A stretch of 64,000 nt of DNA, from assembly GCF_006716865.1 (NCBI RefSeq), contig NZ_VFPT01000001.1:987001-1051000 (forward strand). Reading direction: 5' to 3'. A program made the translations under genes and the position numbers. Positions 38,181 through 47,169 of this stretch are shown here, piece by piece. The DNA comes from Roseinatronobacter monicus. Its GTDB lineage: Bacteria; Pseudomonadota; Alphaproteobacteria; Rhodobacterales; Rhodobacteraceae. Below the pieces are notes generated by a model, which did not search any database, had not been told where the DNA came from, and worked only from the letters and a program-made list of their open reading frames with translations. Each line of letters starts with the position of its first letter. The first letter of the stretch is position 1.

Positions 38181-38807
38181 TTAATCCTCGTCACTGCACA
38201 GATAGACCGCACCACCGATCACAACCACACTTGCAGCTGCCCCCACCAGCACTGCAGGTGCGCTGACTGCGGCCCCCACACTTGTGCCCACGGATGACAG
38301 TATTCCCGTTAGCGCACCTGCATTGCCCGACAGGATCATGGCCCCGGAACTGTGTGTGACCGCCGAGACGGTCGAGGAGAACAGGCTTGGGCGCATCCCG
38401 TCTTCGGCTTGTCGGCCCACGCCCATCAAGGTCATGGCTTCTTGTTTGGTGGTGTTCACCAGTTTGCAGGTTTTCGACGGCTCGACGCAGCGGCCGAAAT
38501 TGTCACGCCGCCCCTGTGCGGGCATCGAGTGGCTTTGTGTCAAGGGGTCGTAATTGGCGCAAAAGACCTCTCGCTCTGCTGCTGACAGATCGGGCATCAG
38601 ATAGGTGATGACAACTGCGCCCGGACATTGGTGGCCCCGACGCAAGAAGCGCTCTCGAAAAGAGGAAAAGGTCGGGTCTGCGGTATCGTAGAAAATCGTG
38701 ACGGGCTCGCCGTCGATCTTGGTGTCGCATTGGGTCGGGGCCGCGTGCAACGGGCCAGTGCCCAAGACCGCAAGAAGCGCCGCGCCAATAAGGGTTTTTG
38801 TCCACAT
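38181..38807 (-). CDS. Secreted or membrane-anchored protein of unknown function
   Basis: 208-residue protein I do not recognise. It has an N-terminal signal peptide (LIGAALLAVLGTGPLHA, cleavage near residue 23), six or seven cysteines in the middle part (QCDTKI, HQCPGA, VFCANY, RCVEPSKTCK) that could form disulfides in the periplasm, and a Gly/Ala/Val-rich hydrophobic C-terminal segment (SAPAVLVGAAASVVVIGGAVYL) ending CSDED. This suggests export with a C-terminal membrane anchor or hydrophobic tail. It is monocistronic between two convergent or divergent neighbours. Confidence 0.7.
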   Translation of the reverse strand: MWTKTLIGAALLAVLGTGPLHAAPTQCDTKIDGEPVTIFYDTADPTFSSFRERFLRRGHQCPGAVVITYLMPDLSAAEREVFCANYDPLTQSHSMPAQGRRDNFGRCVEPSKTCKLVNTTKQEAMTLMGVGRQAEDGMRPSLFSSTVSAVTHSSGAMILSGNAGALTGILSSVGTSVGAAVSAPAVLVGAAASVVVIGGAVYLCSDED

Positions 38808-38972
38808 TATTTTCTGGCCTCAATATAGGGTGATCGGGTTTAGGCCCGGTCTTGTTTGTCTTGTCCTGCAAGGGGCTGAGTCGGCGTAATTGGTGACCGA
38901 ACCCTACCGCTGAGATCAGCGAGGATAGGGGCATGTGTCAAGTGTGGCGGAAATCATATCTTCGGCATTCAA

Positions 38973-39002
38973 TGCGGCGGCACCAGCCAAGGGGCCGCCG
39001 CA
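38973..39002 (-). terminator. Hairpin after the TRAP operon
   Basis: Perfect 9-bp inverted repeat TGCGGCGGC (38973-38981) / GCCGCCGCA (38994-39002), starting 6 bases beyond the stop of the TRAP permease gene on the minus strand. No T-run follows. The rest of the 201-base gap to 38807 has nothing else I can support. Confidence 0.5.
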
Positions 39003-39008
39003 GATGCT

Positions 39009-41039
39009 TCAGGCAGGGGACAATCGGCGCGCCAGCAACCAGTTCCAGCCCAGCAGTGCCAGAAGTGCCGCCGCGCCTGCCAGTTCAATTGCCAGCGACG
39101 GATGGAACACCGCGATAACAGCAGGGATCATTGCCACCCGCGACACCGGGTCGATCCATGTGAAAAGATACCCTTCTATCGCGGCGGCAAAGGCGACAAG
39201 CGCAATGATGATGATCGTGCCTGTCAGCAGCACATGCCACAGCTCTCCGCCCATAATGATGACCGGATTGAACACCATAAACGCAGGGATCAGATACAGA
39301 CCCTTGGCGAATTTCCACGCCTGCATACTGGTTTCCATAGGTTTCGCGCCCGCCACAGCCGCGCCTGCAAACCCTGCAAGGGCCACAGGCGGCGTCACAT
39401 TGCTGTCTTGCGAATACCAGAACACCACCAGATGCGCGATCAGCAGCGGAATGCCAAATTCATTATGCAGCGCCGGTCCCACCAGCACGATCAGCACGAT
39501 ATAGCTGGCCGTGACCGGCAGCCCCAGCCCAAGGATGAGCGAGGCCAGCAGCACCAGCCCCAGCGCGATCACGATATTGCCGCCCGAAAGCGAGATCATC
39601 ATCGAGCTGAACTTCAACCCCAACCCGGTCAGGCCCACAACACCCACGATAATGCCCGCAACCGCACAGGCAATCGAGACGGCGACCGCGTTGCGCGCGC
39701 CCAGCTCCAGCGATTCAAAAATCATCCGCAGTCCGCGCATGACCGACGCCTGAACCCGCGCCGTGGTCACAGGCCCATCGGCGAACACCGACCAAAGGCC
39801 GCGCAACCCTGCCACGCCGATCACTGTCAGGATTGCCCAGAACCCGACCCGCATGGGCGAGATATTGTTGACCAACAGCCAGACCAGCAGCACCAGCGGC
39901 ACGATGAACTGCCAACCCGCCGCCAGCACTTGCCGCACAACTGGCAATTCAGACGCTGACATGCCTTTCATGCCTTGTTTCATCGCCACGAGATGCACAA
40001 ACAAATAGACCGTGCCCAGATACAGGATCGCCGGAAAGATCGAGACCATGACAATTTCGATATAGGGCACACGCGTGTATTCCGAGATGAGGAATGCGCC
40101 TGCGCCCATCAGGGGCGGCGTGATCTGCCCACCGGTCGAGGCTGCGGCCTCGATCCCGCCGGCCTGCTTGGGCTTGTAGCCCAGCCGCTTCATCAGCGGG
40201 ATTGTGAATGCGCCGGTCGTGACCACATTGGCAATCGCCGAGCCAGAGATTGATCCCATCCCCGCCGAGGCGATGACGGCGGCTTTTGCAGGCCCGCCGG
40301 GTTTGCGGCCCGTGGCGGCAAAAGCCAGATCAATGAAAAACTTGCCCGCGCCGGTTTTCTCCAGAAATGCGCCGAACAGCACGAACATGAACACGAAGGT
40401 TGCCGCCACACCCAGCGGCAGGCCGAATATGCCCTCTTGCCCCAGGTAAAGCTGCCCCACCAGCCGGTCCACACTCGCCCCTCTGTGCGACAGCACGCCC
40501 GGCATCCATTCGCCAAGGCCCGGCAGCGCACCGCGTGGCCCCGCAAGCGCATAAAGGATTGCGATAGCGCCGATGATTGTCAGGCCCAAGCCCACGGCAC
40601 GGCGGCTCGCCTCTAGCACGGCGATGATACAGATGATGCCCACCATAATATCGGTGGAGGTCCACCAGCCTGCGCGGGCAATGATGTCATCAAGATACCA
40701 GATGATGTAAAATCCGCTCAGGAATGCGGCAGTCAGAAAGCCTGCGTCAATAATCCAGCCCAGAACGCCACGTTTGCGGGTCTGACCGAAAACCGGAAAG
40801 ATCAGAAATGCCAGAAACAGCACAAAACCCAGATGCGCGGTGCGCTGGTAGAACAACCCCAGCGGCTGTATCCCGGCAGTATAGAGTTGGAACAGTGACA
40901 GCGAGATTGCGACCGCTGTAATCAACCACAGCACTGGCTTTGGCTGGAACCTGTCCGCAGAGCGCAGGTTTTCAGGAATGGTGCCGCCTTCGACCTGATC
41001 GGGCACAGAGAGGTTTGTCGGATCGACATTTGACGTCAT
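39009..41039 (-). CDS. TRAP transporter fused permease (DctQM-type, TAXI class)
   Basis: 676-residue inner-membrane protein that joins the small 4-helix and large 12-helix TRAP subunits, as is usual for transporters with TAXI binding proteins. About 16-18 hydrophobic segments are visible. The large-subunit signatures are GGPAKAAVIASAGMGSISGS, GGIEAAASTGGQITPPLMGA (each cited within 20 residues) and LGLGLPVTASYIV with PPVALAGFAGAAVAG. It is a sodium- or proton-coupled secondary importer. The substrate is unknown. DUF1850 and TAXI binding-protein genes lie just upstream on the same strand. Confidence 0.93.
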   Translation of the reverse strand: MTSNVDPTNLSVPDQVEGGTIPENLRSADRFQPKPVLWLITAVAISLSLFQLYTAGIQPLGLFYQRTAHLGFVLFLAFLIFPVFGQTRKRGVLGWIIDAGFLTAAFLSGFYIIWYLDDIIARAGWWTSTDIMVGIICIIAVLEASRRAVGLGLTIIGAIAILYALAGPRGALPGLGEWMPGVLSHRGASVDRLVGQLYLGQEGIFGLPLGVAATFVFMFVLFGAFLEKTGAGKFFIDLAFAATGRKPGGPAKAAVIASAGMGSISGSAIANVVTTGAFTIPLMKRLGYKPKQAGGIEAAASTGGQITPPLMGAGAFLISEYTRVPYIEIVMVSIFPAILYLGTVYLFVHLVAMKQGMKGMSASELPVVRQVLAAGWQFIVPLVLLVWLLVNNISPMRVGFWAILTVIGVAGLRGLWSVFADGPVTTARVQASVMRGLRMIFESLELGARNAVAVSIACAVAGIIVGVVGLTGLGLKFSSMMISLSGGNIVIALGLVLLASLILGLGLPVTASYIVLIVLVGPALHNEFGIPLLIAHLVVFWYSQDSNVTPPVALAGFAGAAVAGAKPMETSMQAWKFAKGLYLIPAFMVFNPVIIMGGELWHVLLTGTIIIIALVAFAAAIEGYLFTWIDPVSRVAMIPAVIAVFHPSLAIELAGAAALLALLGWNWLLARRLSPA

Positions 41040-41052
41040 CGGAACCAGCCTG

Positions 41053-41511
41053 TCAGTTGGGGTGTGTCAGTATAAGTGTAAGCGCCGATTGCAGGGGCAG
41101 GGGGACCGTGTGATCGCCTGCGACCAGCCTGTGTCCGACGGCACTGGAACCGGTGCGCAGCTTCAGGCGGTTGCCGGGCAGGGCTTCATCAATATCACCG
41201 ATCCAGTAGCCGCCCTGCTGCGCGGGTGTCAACGTGCCGCGCCCTTCAACCTCGCCCAAGCCTGCGGCAAAATCATGCAGATAGCTGCGCGTCAGCGTCA
41301 GGTGATCGTCGCGGTTCTGGAAGCAATCTGCCACCTTTCCGCCTGTCACCGAATGCGCCCAATGCAGGCAGATTTCCTGACCCTGTGGCATGGGCAAGGA
41401 CGCAACCACCCCGCCATCAGCGCTATGGGCTTGAAACACCGGATCAGCAGATGCGGGCGCAGACAGAAACAGGGCGGCCAAAACCAGCCGCCCTGTAATT
41501 AATCCCGTCAC
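41053..41511 (-). CDS. DUF1850 domain protein of TAXI-TRAP operon
   Basis: 152-residue protein with an N-terminal signal-like segment (LVLAALFLSAPASA, cleavage near residue 22). The core carries the DUF1850 features ICLHWAHSVTGGKVADCFQ and LRTGSSAVGHRLVAG. The family occurs almost only with TAXI-TRAP transporters, between the binding protein and the fused permease, as here; its role is unknown but is presumably periplasmic. It overlaps the binding-protein gene by 4 bases and is 13 bases from the permease gene. Confidence 0.88.
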   Translation of the reverse strand: MTGLITGRLVLAALFLSAPASADPVFQAHSADGGVVASLPMPQGQEICLHWAHSVTGGKVADCFQNRDDHLTLTRSYLHDFAAGLGEVEGRGTLTPAQQGGYWIGDIDEALPGNRLKLRTGSSAVGHRLVAGDHTVPLPLQSALTLILTHPN

Positions 41512-42491
41512 GGACGCTGATGATCTTGTGCGGTCGCGCCCACTTCCTCCAGATAGCGCAACGCGCCGGGGTGGAAGGGGATGGGCGTTGAATCGACGCT
41601 GAACTCGACAGTCGTATCATTGGCTGCCGGATGGATGTCGATCAGTTCCTGCACATTCTCGTACATGGCTTTGGTGATGTTATAGGCCATCTCCTCGTCC
41701 ATATCGGCATGAACGATCAGCACATTCGGCGTCGAGATGGTCAAAACCGGCTCGGCCATGCCATCATACAGACCCTCGCGCAAAGAATAGGGCGCGAATG
41801 TCGGCTCTGCCTCGATTGCGGCGGCAATTTCTTCGGTGCTCAGTGCAATCAGACTGATCGAGCGTGTGGTTGCCAGATTCATGATCGAGCTGGTGGGCGG
41901 ACCCACACTCCAGAACCCGGCTGCGATGTCACCATCGCGCAGTGCATCGGCGGTTTCATTGAAGTTCAGGCGCTGCGGCTCGAAATCATCATAGGTGATG
42001 CCATTCGCCTCAAGCAGTGTTTGTGCGCTGACTTCTGTGCCAGACCCCGGTGCCCCGACCGAGACGCGCTGGCCGCGCAGATCCTCGATGCTGGAAATGC
42101 CGCTATCGGCCAGTGTGACGATTTGCACCGCATTCGGGTAGATGGACGCCAGCGCGCGCAACTCATCAATCTGCCGCCCCTCAAACGCCCCTTCACCGTG
42201 GAACGCCTGATAGACGGTGTCGGCCAATGCAAGGGCCATATCCGAATCAAACCGCGAGATCAGCGCGACGTTTTCGACCGACGCGCCGGTTACCTCGACG
42301 CTGGCTGTAGCGCCTTCGACATGATTGTTGATCACTTCGGCCAAGCCCCCGCCATAGGGGAAGTAGACGCCGCCTGTCCCGCCCGTTGCGATTGACAATT
42401 CCTGCGCCTGAGCCGCATTCCCCATACCGAAAGCAAGGGCCGCAGCCGGGACCGCAAGTGCGCGCAGCCCGTTTACAAAACAGTTGTTCAT
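41508..42491 (-). CDS. TAXI-family TRAP solute-binding protein
   Basis: 327-residue periplasmic binding protein with a signal peptide (LAVPAAALAFGMGNAAQA, cleavage near residue 30). TAXI features: LSIATGGTGGVYFPYGGGLA at the start of the mature protein, the ligand-site LRGQRVSVGAPGSGTEVSA, and DGDIAAGFWSVGPPTSSI. I take the start at 42491 because GGAGGATAGA precedes it; the ATG at 42503 lies inside that RBS. First gene of the TRAP operon, which is therefore regulated from the 42492-42696 region. Confidence 0.93.
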   Translation of the reverse strand: MNNCFVNGLRALAVPAAALAFGMGNAAQAQELSIATGGTGGVYFPYGGGLAEVINNHVEGATASVEVTGASVENVALISRFDSDMALALADTVYQAFHGEGAFEGRQIDELRALASIYPNAVQIVTLADSGISSIEDLRGQRVSVGAPGSGTEVSAQTLLEANGITYDDFEPQRLNFNETADALRDGDIAAGFWSVGPPTSSIMNLATTRSISLIALSTEEIAAAIEAEPTFAPYSLREGLYDGMAEPVLTISTPNVLIVHADMDEEMAYNITKAMYENVQELIDIHPAANDTTVEFSVDSTPIPFHPGALRYLEEVGATAQDHQRP

Positions 42492-42538
42492 TCTATCCTC
42501 CATTGTCGAGCAAGCACTCGAAGTGCCCCGTTTCTCCT

Positions 42539-42611
42539 CTCGGGACGGGTGATGATAGCCCGAGTTTTTCCCCCATTAAAACAGTTTTCGTGCAGAATCG
42601 TGCATCTTTCG
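42539..42611 (-). promoter_or_regulatory. Leader region of the TRAP operon with repeats
   Basis: This part of the TRAP upstream region holds an inverted repeat CTCGGG (42539-42544) / CCCGAG (42559-42564) next to a T-run, and a direct repeat of CGTGCA separated by four bases (CGTGCAGAATCGTGCA around 42590-42605). The repeats are candidate regulator sites; no specific regulator or -10/-35 pair can be named. Confidence 0.3.
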
Positions 42612-42696
42612 TTGCTTGGGTGGATTTCTGTAAAAATATTGACACTGATCTGGTCCAAAAAACAGCGTGTGTGCAAATTATGCAGGCTTTACTGCG

Positions 42697-43335
42697 TCAC
42701 AGCGTAAGCGGCGCGCCTGTGACACCCAGCACAGGGCCCCCCGCGGCGCGCGCATCCTCGTGGTCATGTGTCACAAGGATGACAGGCAAGCCCCGCGCGC
42801 GTGCCGCTTGAAACACAAATTCGCGCATCTGAACGCGCAGATCCCTGTCGAGTTTGGAGAATGGTTCATCCAGCAGCAAGGCGCGCGGCGCAGATAGCAG
42901 CGTGCGCATCAGGGCCACGCGGGCGCGCTGCCCACCCGACAATGTGGCGGGATCGCGCTGCCCCATTCCGGCCAGTCCTGCCTCGACCAGCGCTTGTGCT
43001 ATGGCGGCGTCGCGGTCAGGTGCGGATTTTGGCAGGCCAAAGCCCAGATTGCCCGCAACGGACAGATGCGGGAACAGGATGTCATCCTGAAACAAAATTC
43101 CAAGCTTGCGCGCGTGTGTGGGCAGATGGGTGATCTCGCGCCCTTCCAGATAGATCCGCCCGCTGGCCTGAAACGCGGGCGGCAAGGCCCCGATCAGGGC
43201 AGCAAGGGCGGTGGATTTGCCGCAGCCAGACGGGCCCATAATGGTCAGCACCGCGCCTGCCGCAACTTCGACCGAGAGGGCGACCATGACCGCGCCCTGA
43301 TGCGTGATTTCCAGATTTTCAAGGCGCAGGCTCAT
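42697..43335 (-). CDS. ynjD: ABC transporter ATP-binding protein, YnjD-like
   Basis: 212-residue ABC ATPase. Walker A is GPSGCGKST, the Q-loop is LGILFQDDILFPHLSV, the signature is LSGGQRARVAL, Walker B is ALLLDEPFSKLDR, and the switch His is in LVTHDHEDA. It is the shorter YnjD-type ATPase, lacking a C-terminal regulatory extension. The start at 43335 (MSLRLENL) overlaps the permease stop by 4 bases (ATGA); the frame is open far upstream but only in antisense to the permease. Last gene of the ynjBCD-like operon. Confidence 0.88.
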   Translation of the reverse strand: MSLRLENLEITHQGAVMVALSVEVAAGAVLTIMGPSGCGKSTALAALIGALPPAFQASGRIYLEGREITHLPTHARKLGILFQDDILFPHLSVAGNLGFGLPKSAPDRDAAIAQALVEAGLAGMGQRDPATLSGGQRARVALMRTLLSAPRALLLDEPFSKLDRDLRVQMREFVFQAARARGLPVILVTHDHEDARAAGGPVLGVTGAPLTL

Positions 43336-45002
43336 GCGATCTGCATGCCCCGGCGATTGCGGAAAAGCAAGGCGGGCACGGCAAGGCAAAGCGCGAACAC
43401 CCCCATTGGCAATGCCATCTGCACCACGGCCCAAACGCCGATCAACCGCCTGTTGCCGGATGAGGCCAGCGCCACCGCTTCGGTCGTCACAGTGCTGACG
43501 CGGCCTGCGCCGATCAGAAGGGTCGGCAGATATTGCGCGACCGATGTGGCAAAGCCCACCGCCGCTGCAATTAGCAAGGCACGTGCCAGCATGGGCAGGC
43601 GCACCGCCCAAAGCACGCGGGCCGGGCGCGCGCCAAGCGCTGATGCGGCCATGCCAGCGCGTGCGTCCCATGCCCGCCACGGATCGGCCAGCGATAGGTA
43701 GACATAGGGCAGCACGAAGACCAGATGCATCGCCATCACCGACATGCGTGTGCCATCCATTCCCAGCACCAGCGCAAATGTTGCCAGTCCCGGAAGAAAG
43801 GCAATCTGCGGCACGATCAGGGGCAGATAGATCAGCCCGATCAGGGGCGTGCGGGTGGTGTTTTGCGCTTGTAGCGCCGCGATGCTCAGGCATAGCGCGA
43901 CTAAAGTTGCGCCCAGCGCGATCACACCGGTCTCGAAACCAATGCGGCGCAGATTGTCGGATTGTCCTGTCCAGTTGCGCAAGCTCCAGACGTCGGGCAG
44001 CAGGGCAGGGAAGCGCCACAGCCCGGCGAAAGACCACACCAGCAGCCCCGCCAGCCCGAGGCCCACCGCCAGCCCGATGGCAAGCGCCCCCGCAGCCCCC
44101 AGCGGGCGCAACGCCAGATCAACGGCCACGCCGCGCCCGCCTGCTGCCGCCCAAACGGCACCCCTGCGCGCAATCAGCCCCTCGGCCAGCCGCCACAATG
44201 CCAATGCGCCGATCACCAATGCCAGTTGCAACACCGCGCCCGCCGCGGCCTGAAAGCGCAAGGCAAGGTCGGGGTGTGTCATCCAGTCCAGAATTTGCAC
44301 GGCCAATGTCGGTGGGCGGGTCGGTCCGAGGATCAGCGCCACATCGACCACGGACATGGAATAGGCCAGCACTGCATAGACGGGCAGGCGGATTTGGGCA
44401 TAGACGCGCGGGGCCACAGCCTTCATCCAGCCGGTGACACGGCCATAGCCAAGGCTGCGTGCAACCATCTGCGCGCGCAGGCTGTCGGTCTGGGGCAGGG
44501 CGGCCAGCGTCATCAGCAGTAGAAACGGCACTTCCTTGACGATCAGCCCAGCAACCAAAGCAAGGCCAAGCGGGTCATTGACGATCAACAGGTCTGGCGG
44601 GCGCTCCCATCCGGTTGCCCAAGGCGACAGCCCGCGCGCGATCCAGCCAGAGGGCGCAATCAGAAATGCCAGCCCAAAGGCTGCGGCTGCATGTGGCAGC
44701 GACAAGAGCGGTGCCAGCGCGCGGGTGATCCATGTGAATGACCGCGTGCCCTGCCATGCCGCCACGATCAGCAATGTCAGCGCAAGTGACAGCCCTGTCG
44801 CCAGAATGCCTGTCACCAGCGACAATTTTACCGCGCCGGACAGTCCCGGCCACGCGAGCAATGCGCGCCAAGGTGCCAAGCTCAGCCCGTCCCCGCCTAG
44901 CGCGGGCAAGTAGCCAAAGGCGGGGCCGATCACCCCTGCCAGCCCTGCCAGAACCGGCAGAGCCAACAGCAAAAGTGCCGCCCATAGCCCGAAACGGGCC
45001 AA
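43332..45002 (-). CDS. ynjC: ABC transporter fused permease, YnjC-like
   Basis: 556-residue permease with two tandem binding-protein-dependent transport domains (about 55-270 and 330-545), each with an EAA-type loop: MVARSLGYGRVTGWMKAVAP in the first and MAASALGARPARVLWAVRLP in the second. This fused form is typical of iron(III)/thiamine/YnjC importers. The assigned start is a TTG at 45002, two bases after the ynjB-like stop; an internal start cannot be excluded. Substrate is unknown. Confidence 0.88.
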   Translation of the reverse strand: MARFGLWAALLLLALPVLAGLAGVIGPAFGYLPALGGDGLSLAPWRALLAWPGLSGAVKLSLVTGILATGLSLALTLLIVAAWQGTRSFTWITRALAPLLSLPHAAAAFGLAFLIAPSGWIARGLSPWATGWERPPDLLIVNDPLGLALVAGLIVKEVPFLLLMTLAALPQTDSLRAQMVARSLGYGRVTGWMKAVAPRVYAQIRLPVYAVLAYSMSVVDVALILGPTRPPTLAVQILDWMTHPDLALRFQAAAGAVLQLALVIGALALWRLAEGLIARRGAVWAAAGGRGVAVDLALRPLGAAGALAIGLAVGLGLAGLLVWSFAGLWRFPALLPDVWSLRNWTGQSDNLRRIGFETGVIALGATLVALCLSIAALQAQNTTRTPLIGLIYLPLIVPQIAFLPGLATFALVLGMDGTRMSVMAMHLVFVLPYVYLSLADPWRAWDARAGMAASALGARPARVLWAVRLPMLARALLIAAAVGFATSVAQYLPTLLIGAGRVSTVTTEAVALASSGNRRLIGVWAVVQMALPMGVFALCLAVPALLFRNRRGMQIA

Positions 45003-45003
45003 G

Positions 45004-46215
45004 TTACTGGCCTGTGCCGTAGCGCGCGGTCCAGTCTTCGGCGATGCGGGTCATCCAGCTTGGATGGGGTTCTTTCAGTCCTTTGCCCATCTGGTCCGGT
45101 GCGAGCGTGGCAATGCCCAGCTCCAACGCCTCAAACTGTGCACGGTCCGCGTCTTCCAGCAGATGCAGGCCCAGAACTGTCTGAAAGCCAAGGATTGCAG
45201 GGTCTTGCGCGCGGGCCTGAATTTCGGGGTCAAGGATCAGATTTGCAAGCACCAGCGCGCCTTCGGAATTGGCGGCGTTATAGGGGATCGACAGGTATGA
45301 GGAATTGGCCAACGTGCCTTCTTCAAAGACGAAGGTGCGTACAGTGTCCTGCAATTCGCCATCCGCAATCGCGGCAGATGCGCGCCCCGGATTGAAGGCA
45401 AAAGCGATGTCGATCTCGCCATCCGCCAGCAACTGACCCAGCGCGGGTTCATTGGCCGGATAGGCGCGCCCCTGCCGCCACAGGTTTGGCGTGATCTCAT
45501 CCAGAAATGCCCAAAGCGGGGCTGTCACCGTGTCATAATCTACGTTGTCGGTTGATCCCATCAGCACGGAAGGATCATCCAGCACGCCGTATAGCGCTTG
45601 TTTGAGAAAGCTGGTGCCCAGAAAATCGGGCGGCTGCGGATAGGTAAAGCGTCCCGGATTCTCCGCGATCCACGCCCGCAGCGCATCAAGCGTGCGCGGC
45701 GGCTCTGGCAGGGTGGCGCTGTCATATTCAAACACCATCTGGAACATGGCCCAAGGGCTGCCATAGCCTTCGACCGGCAAGGTGAAGTCGATCAATACGG
45801 CGGGGTTTGCTTCGGTATCGACCAAGGGCCAATTTGGCAGGCTTTCGGCAAAGGGGCCGAACAAAAGCCCCTGTTCCTTCATCGACGCGAAATTTGCGCC
45901 ATTGATCCAGATGACATCGACCGCGCCCCCGGTATCGCGCCCCGCCTGCCGTTCGGAGATGACGCGGGTGACGGCATCTGCTGTATCGGCCAGCCGGACA
46001 TGTTCCAGCGTGACACCGTGGCGTTCTTGCATGTCCGTCCCGACCGAGGCGATGAACGCATTGATGCGCGGATCACCCCCCCATGCGTGCCAATAGACAG
46101 TCTGGCCGCGCGCCGCCTCTAGCACGCTGTCCCAGTCTGTGGGGTCTGGCGTGTCTGCGGACAAGGGCGAAAAGGCAAGCAGCGCAAGTGCCGCAGTCGT
46201 GAGGTATTTCAGCAT
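45004..46215 (-). CDS. ynjB: ABC transporter substrate-binding protein, YnjB-like
   Basis: 403-residue periplasmic binding protein with a signal peptide (LTTAALALLAFSPLSA, cleavage near residue 19). Family features: ARGQTVYWHAWGGDPRINAF at the N-terminus, VDVIWINGANFASMKEQGLL and GYGSPWAMFQMVFEYD, characteristic of YnjB (COG4134) rather than of ThiB. The start at 46215 (MLKYLTTA) follows AGGAAAGACACCTC; the frame is open to 46329 but that part has no family match. It heads the operon; ynjC follows with a 1-base gap. Confidence 0.9.
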   Translation of the reverse strand: MLKYLTTAALALLAFSPLSADTPDPTDWDSVLEAARGQTVYWHAWGGDPRINAFIASVGTDMQERHGVTLEHVRLADTADAVTRVISERQAGRDTGGAVDVIWINGANFASMKEQGLLFGPFAESLPNWPLVDTEANPAVLIDFTLPVEGYGSPWAMFQMVFEYDSATLPEPPRTLDALRAWIAENPGRFTYPQPPDFLGTSFLKQALYGVLDDPSVLMGSTDNVDYDTVTAPLWAFLDEITPNLWRQGRAYPANEPALGQLLADGEIDIAFAFNPGRASAAIADGELQDTVRTFVFEEGTLANSSYLSIPYNAANSEGALVLANLILDPEIQARAQDPAILGFQTVLGLHLLEDADRAQFEALELGIATLAPDQMGKGLKEPHPSWMTRIAEDWTARYGTGQ

Positions 46216-46531
46216 GAGGTGTCTTTCCTGTGATGGATCGTTGCCAGAAGTATACGCAGCGAGATGCGATTTTGTTTCGAACAAAGCGCACGCCGGATTG
46301 CAAGGTTTTAGTGCTGGCAGAAAAATCATTTACCTGCATCAGGTTAGTGCGTGTCAAGCTTTGGAAAACCCGCAAAGTGTTCAAAGGAATGGGGACTTGG
46401 CGGGGCATGACAGGCCGCACGTGGGGGTTGGTGCGAATCCGCCGACACAGGGTTGTGAAGGCTTGGCCTACTGGGATGTCCGGCGCGGCTTGGATAAGGC
46501 GCCGACAACACTAACGATCCCGGAGAGACTT
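46216..46531. other. Divergent intergenic region with a hairpin leader
   Basis: 316 bases between the divergent ynjB-like and DUF882 genes. On the minus strand TTGACA (46352-46357 complement) is a candidate -35 for ynjB, with only a weak -10. On the plus strand a stem GTC(C)GGCGC (46478-46486, one bulged C) / GCGCCGAC (46499-46506) lies 25 bases before the DUF882 start. No known riboswitch class could be matched, and no convincing small gene is seen. Confidence 0.4.
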
Positions 46532-47089
46532 ATGCCATTCGATGCTCAGCAATCTGCGTACAACAGGCGTGCGTTCCTGTTTGGTGCCTCAGCCGCTCTG
46601 ACAGGTTTGACGGCCAGTCCAAGTTTCGCGTTGCCGTTTTTTCGCAGAAACGAAGCGCCAGAACCGGCTGAGACACGCAGCCTTTTCATGGTGAACCAGC
46701 GGACAGAAGAGGTGTTCCACGAGGTGTACTTTAATGGTGAGGCGTACTTGCAGGAAGCGCTTGACCGCTTCTCGCTGTTTTCGCGCGACCTGCGCAATGG
46801 CGAGGTCGGCGAGATGGACCCGCATCTGCTTGATCTGGCATCCGACGTGCAAAAGCTGATCAGCGTTGAGGAACCCCTGATCCTGACGCATGGTTTTCGG
46901 TCTTCCTCCAGAAATGTGCGCGGTGGTGCGGCCAATTCGCGCCATCTGCATGGCCAAGCGCTGGATATTGCGCATCCAAGATTGCGTCCGCGCGAATTGC
47001 ACCAACACGCCGCAGCGCTCGGTCGCGGGGGGCTTGGGCGATACGCGACTTTTATTCATATCGATACCGGCCCGACCCGCCAATGGTAG
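46532..47089 (+). CDS. YcbK/DUF882-family Tat-exported peptidase-like protein
   Basis: 185-residue protein with a twin-arginine signal (NRRAFLFGASAALTGLTA), so it should be exported folded by TatABC. The rest is the DUF882/peptidase M15-like domain: ILTHGFRSSSRNVRGGAANS, the zinc-site pattern HLHGQALDI (H-x6-D type) and a C-terminal FIHIDTGPTRQW carrying the last metal His. Members are predicted murein endopeptidases or carboxypeptidases. The start at 46532 follows GGAGAGACTT. It stands alone before the queuosine genes. Confidence 0.9.
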   Translation: MPFDAQQSAYNRRAFLFGASAALTGLTASPSFALPFFRRNEAPEPAETRSLFMVNQRTEEVFHEVYFNGEAYLQEALDRFSLFSRDLRNGEVGEMDPHLLDLASDVQKLISVEEPLILTHGFRSSSRNVRGGAANSRHLHGQALDIAHPRLRPRELHQHAAALGRGGLGRYATFIHIDTGPTRQW

Positions 47090-47127
47090 GGTTGTCTTTC
47101 GCCTGAACGGGCACTAAATCGCCAGTC

Positions 47128-47162
47128 ACCGGTCGCAGCCTACCCGGTTAACAAAACAAGGA
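47128..47162 (+). promoter_or_regulatory. preQ1-I riboswitch controlling queC translation
   Basis: The sequence matches the preQ1 class I aptamer nearly base for base. Stem P1 is ACCGG (47128-47132) / CCGGT (47144-47148). Loop L1 TCGCAGCCTA contains the conserved CGCAG. C47143 is the position that pairs with the ligand in the Thermoanaerobacter tengcongensis aptamer, and the tail TTAACAAAACAAGGA (47148-47162) is the conserved A-rich linker and P2 strand. AAGGA (47158-47162) is also the queC ribosome-binding site, 7 bases before the ATG, so ligand binding should hide it. Repression of queC by preQ1 is the inferred effect. Confidence 0.93.
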
Positions 47163-47169
47163 CTGACAC

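Noticed and set aside
46216..46440. TPP riboswitch on the minus strand before the ynjB-like gene, suggested by AACCTGATGCAGG
   Set aside because: The other half of the aptamer and the P1 stem are missing; the match is short and probably chance.
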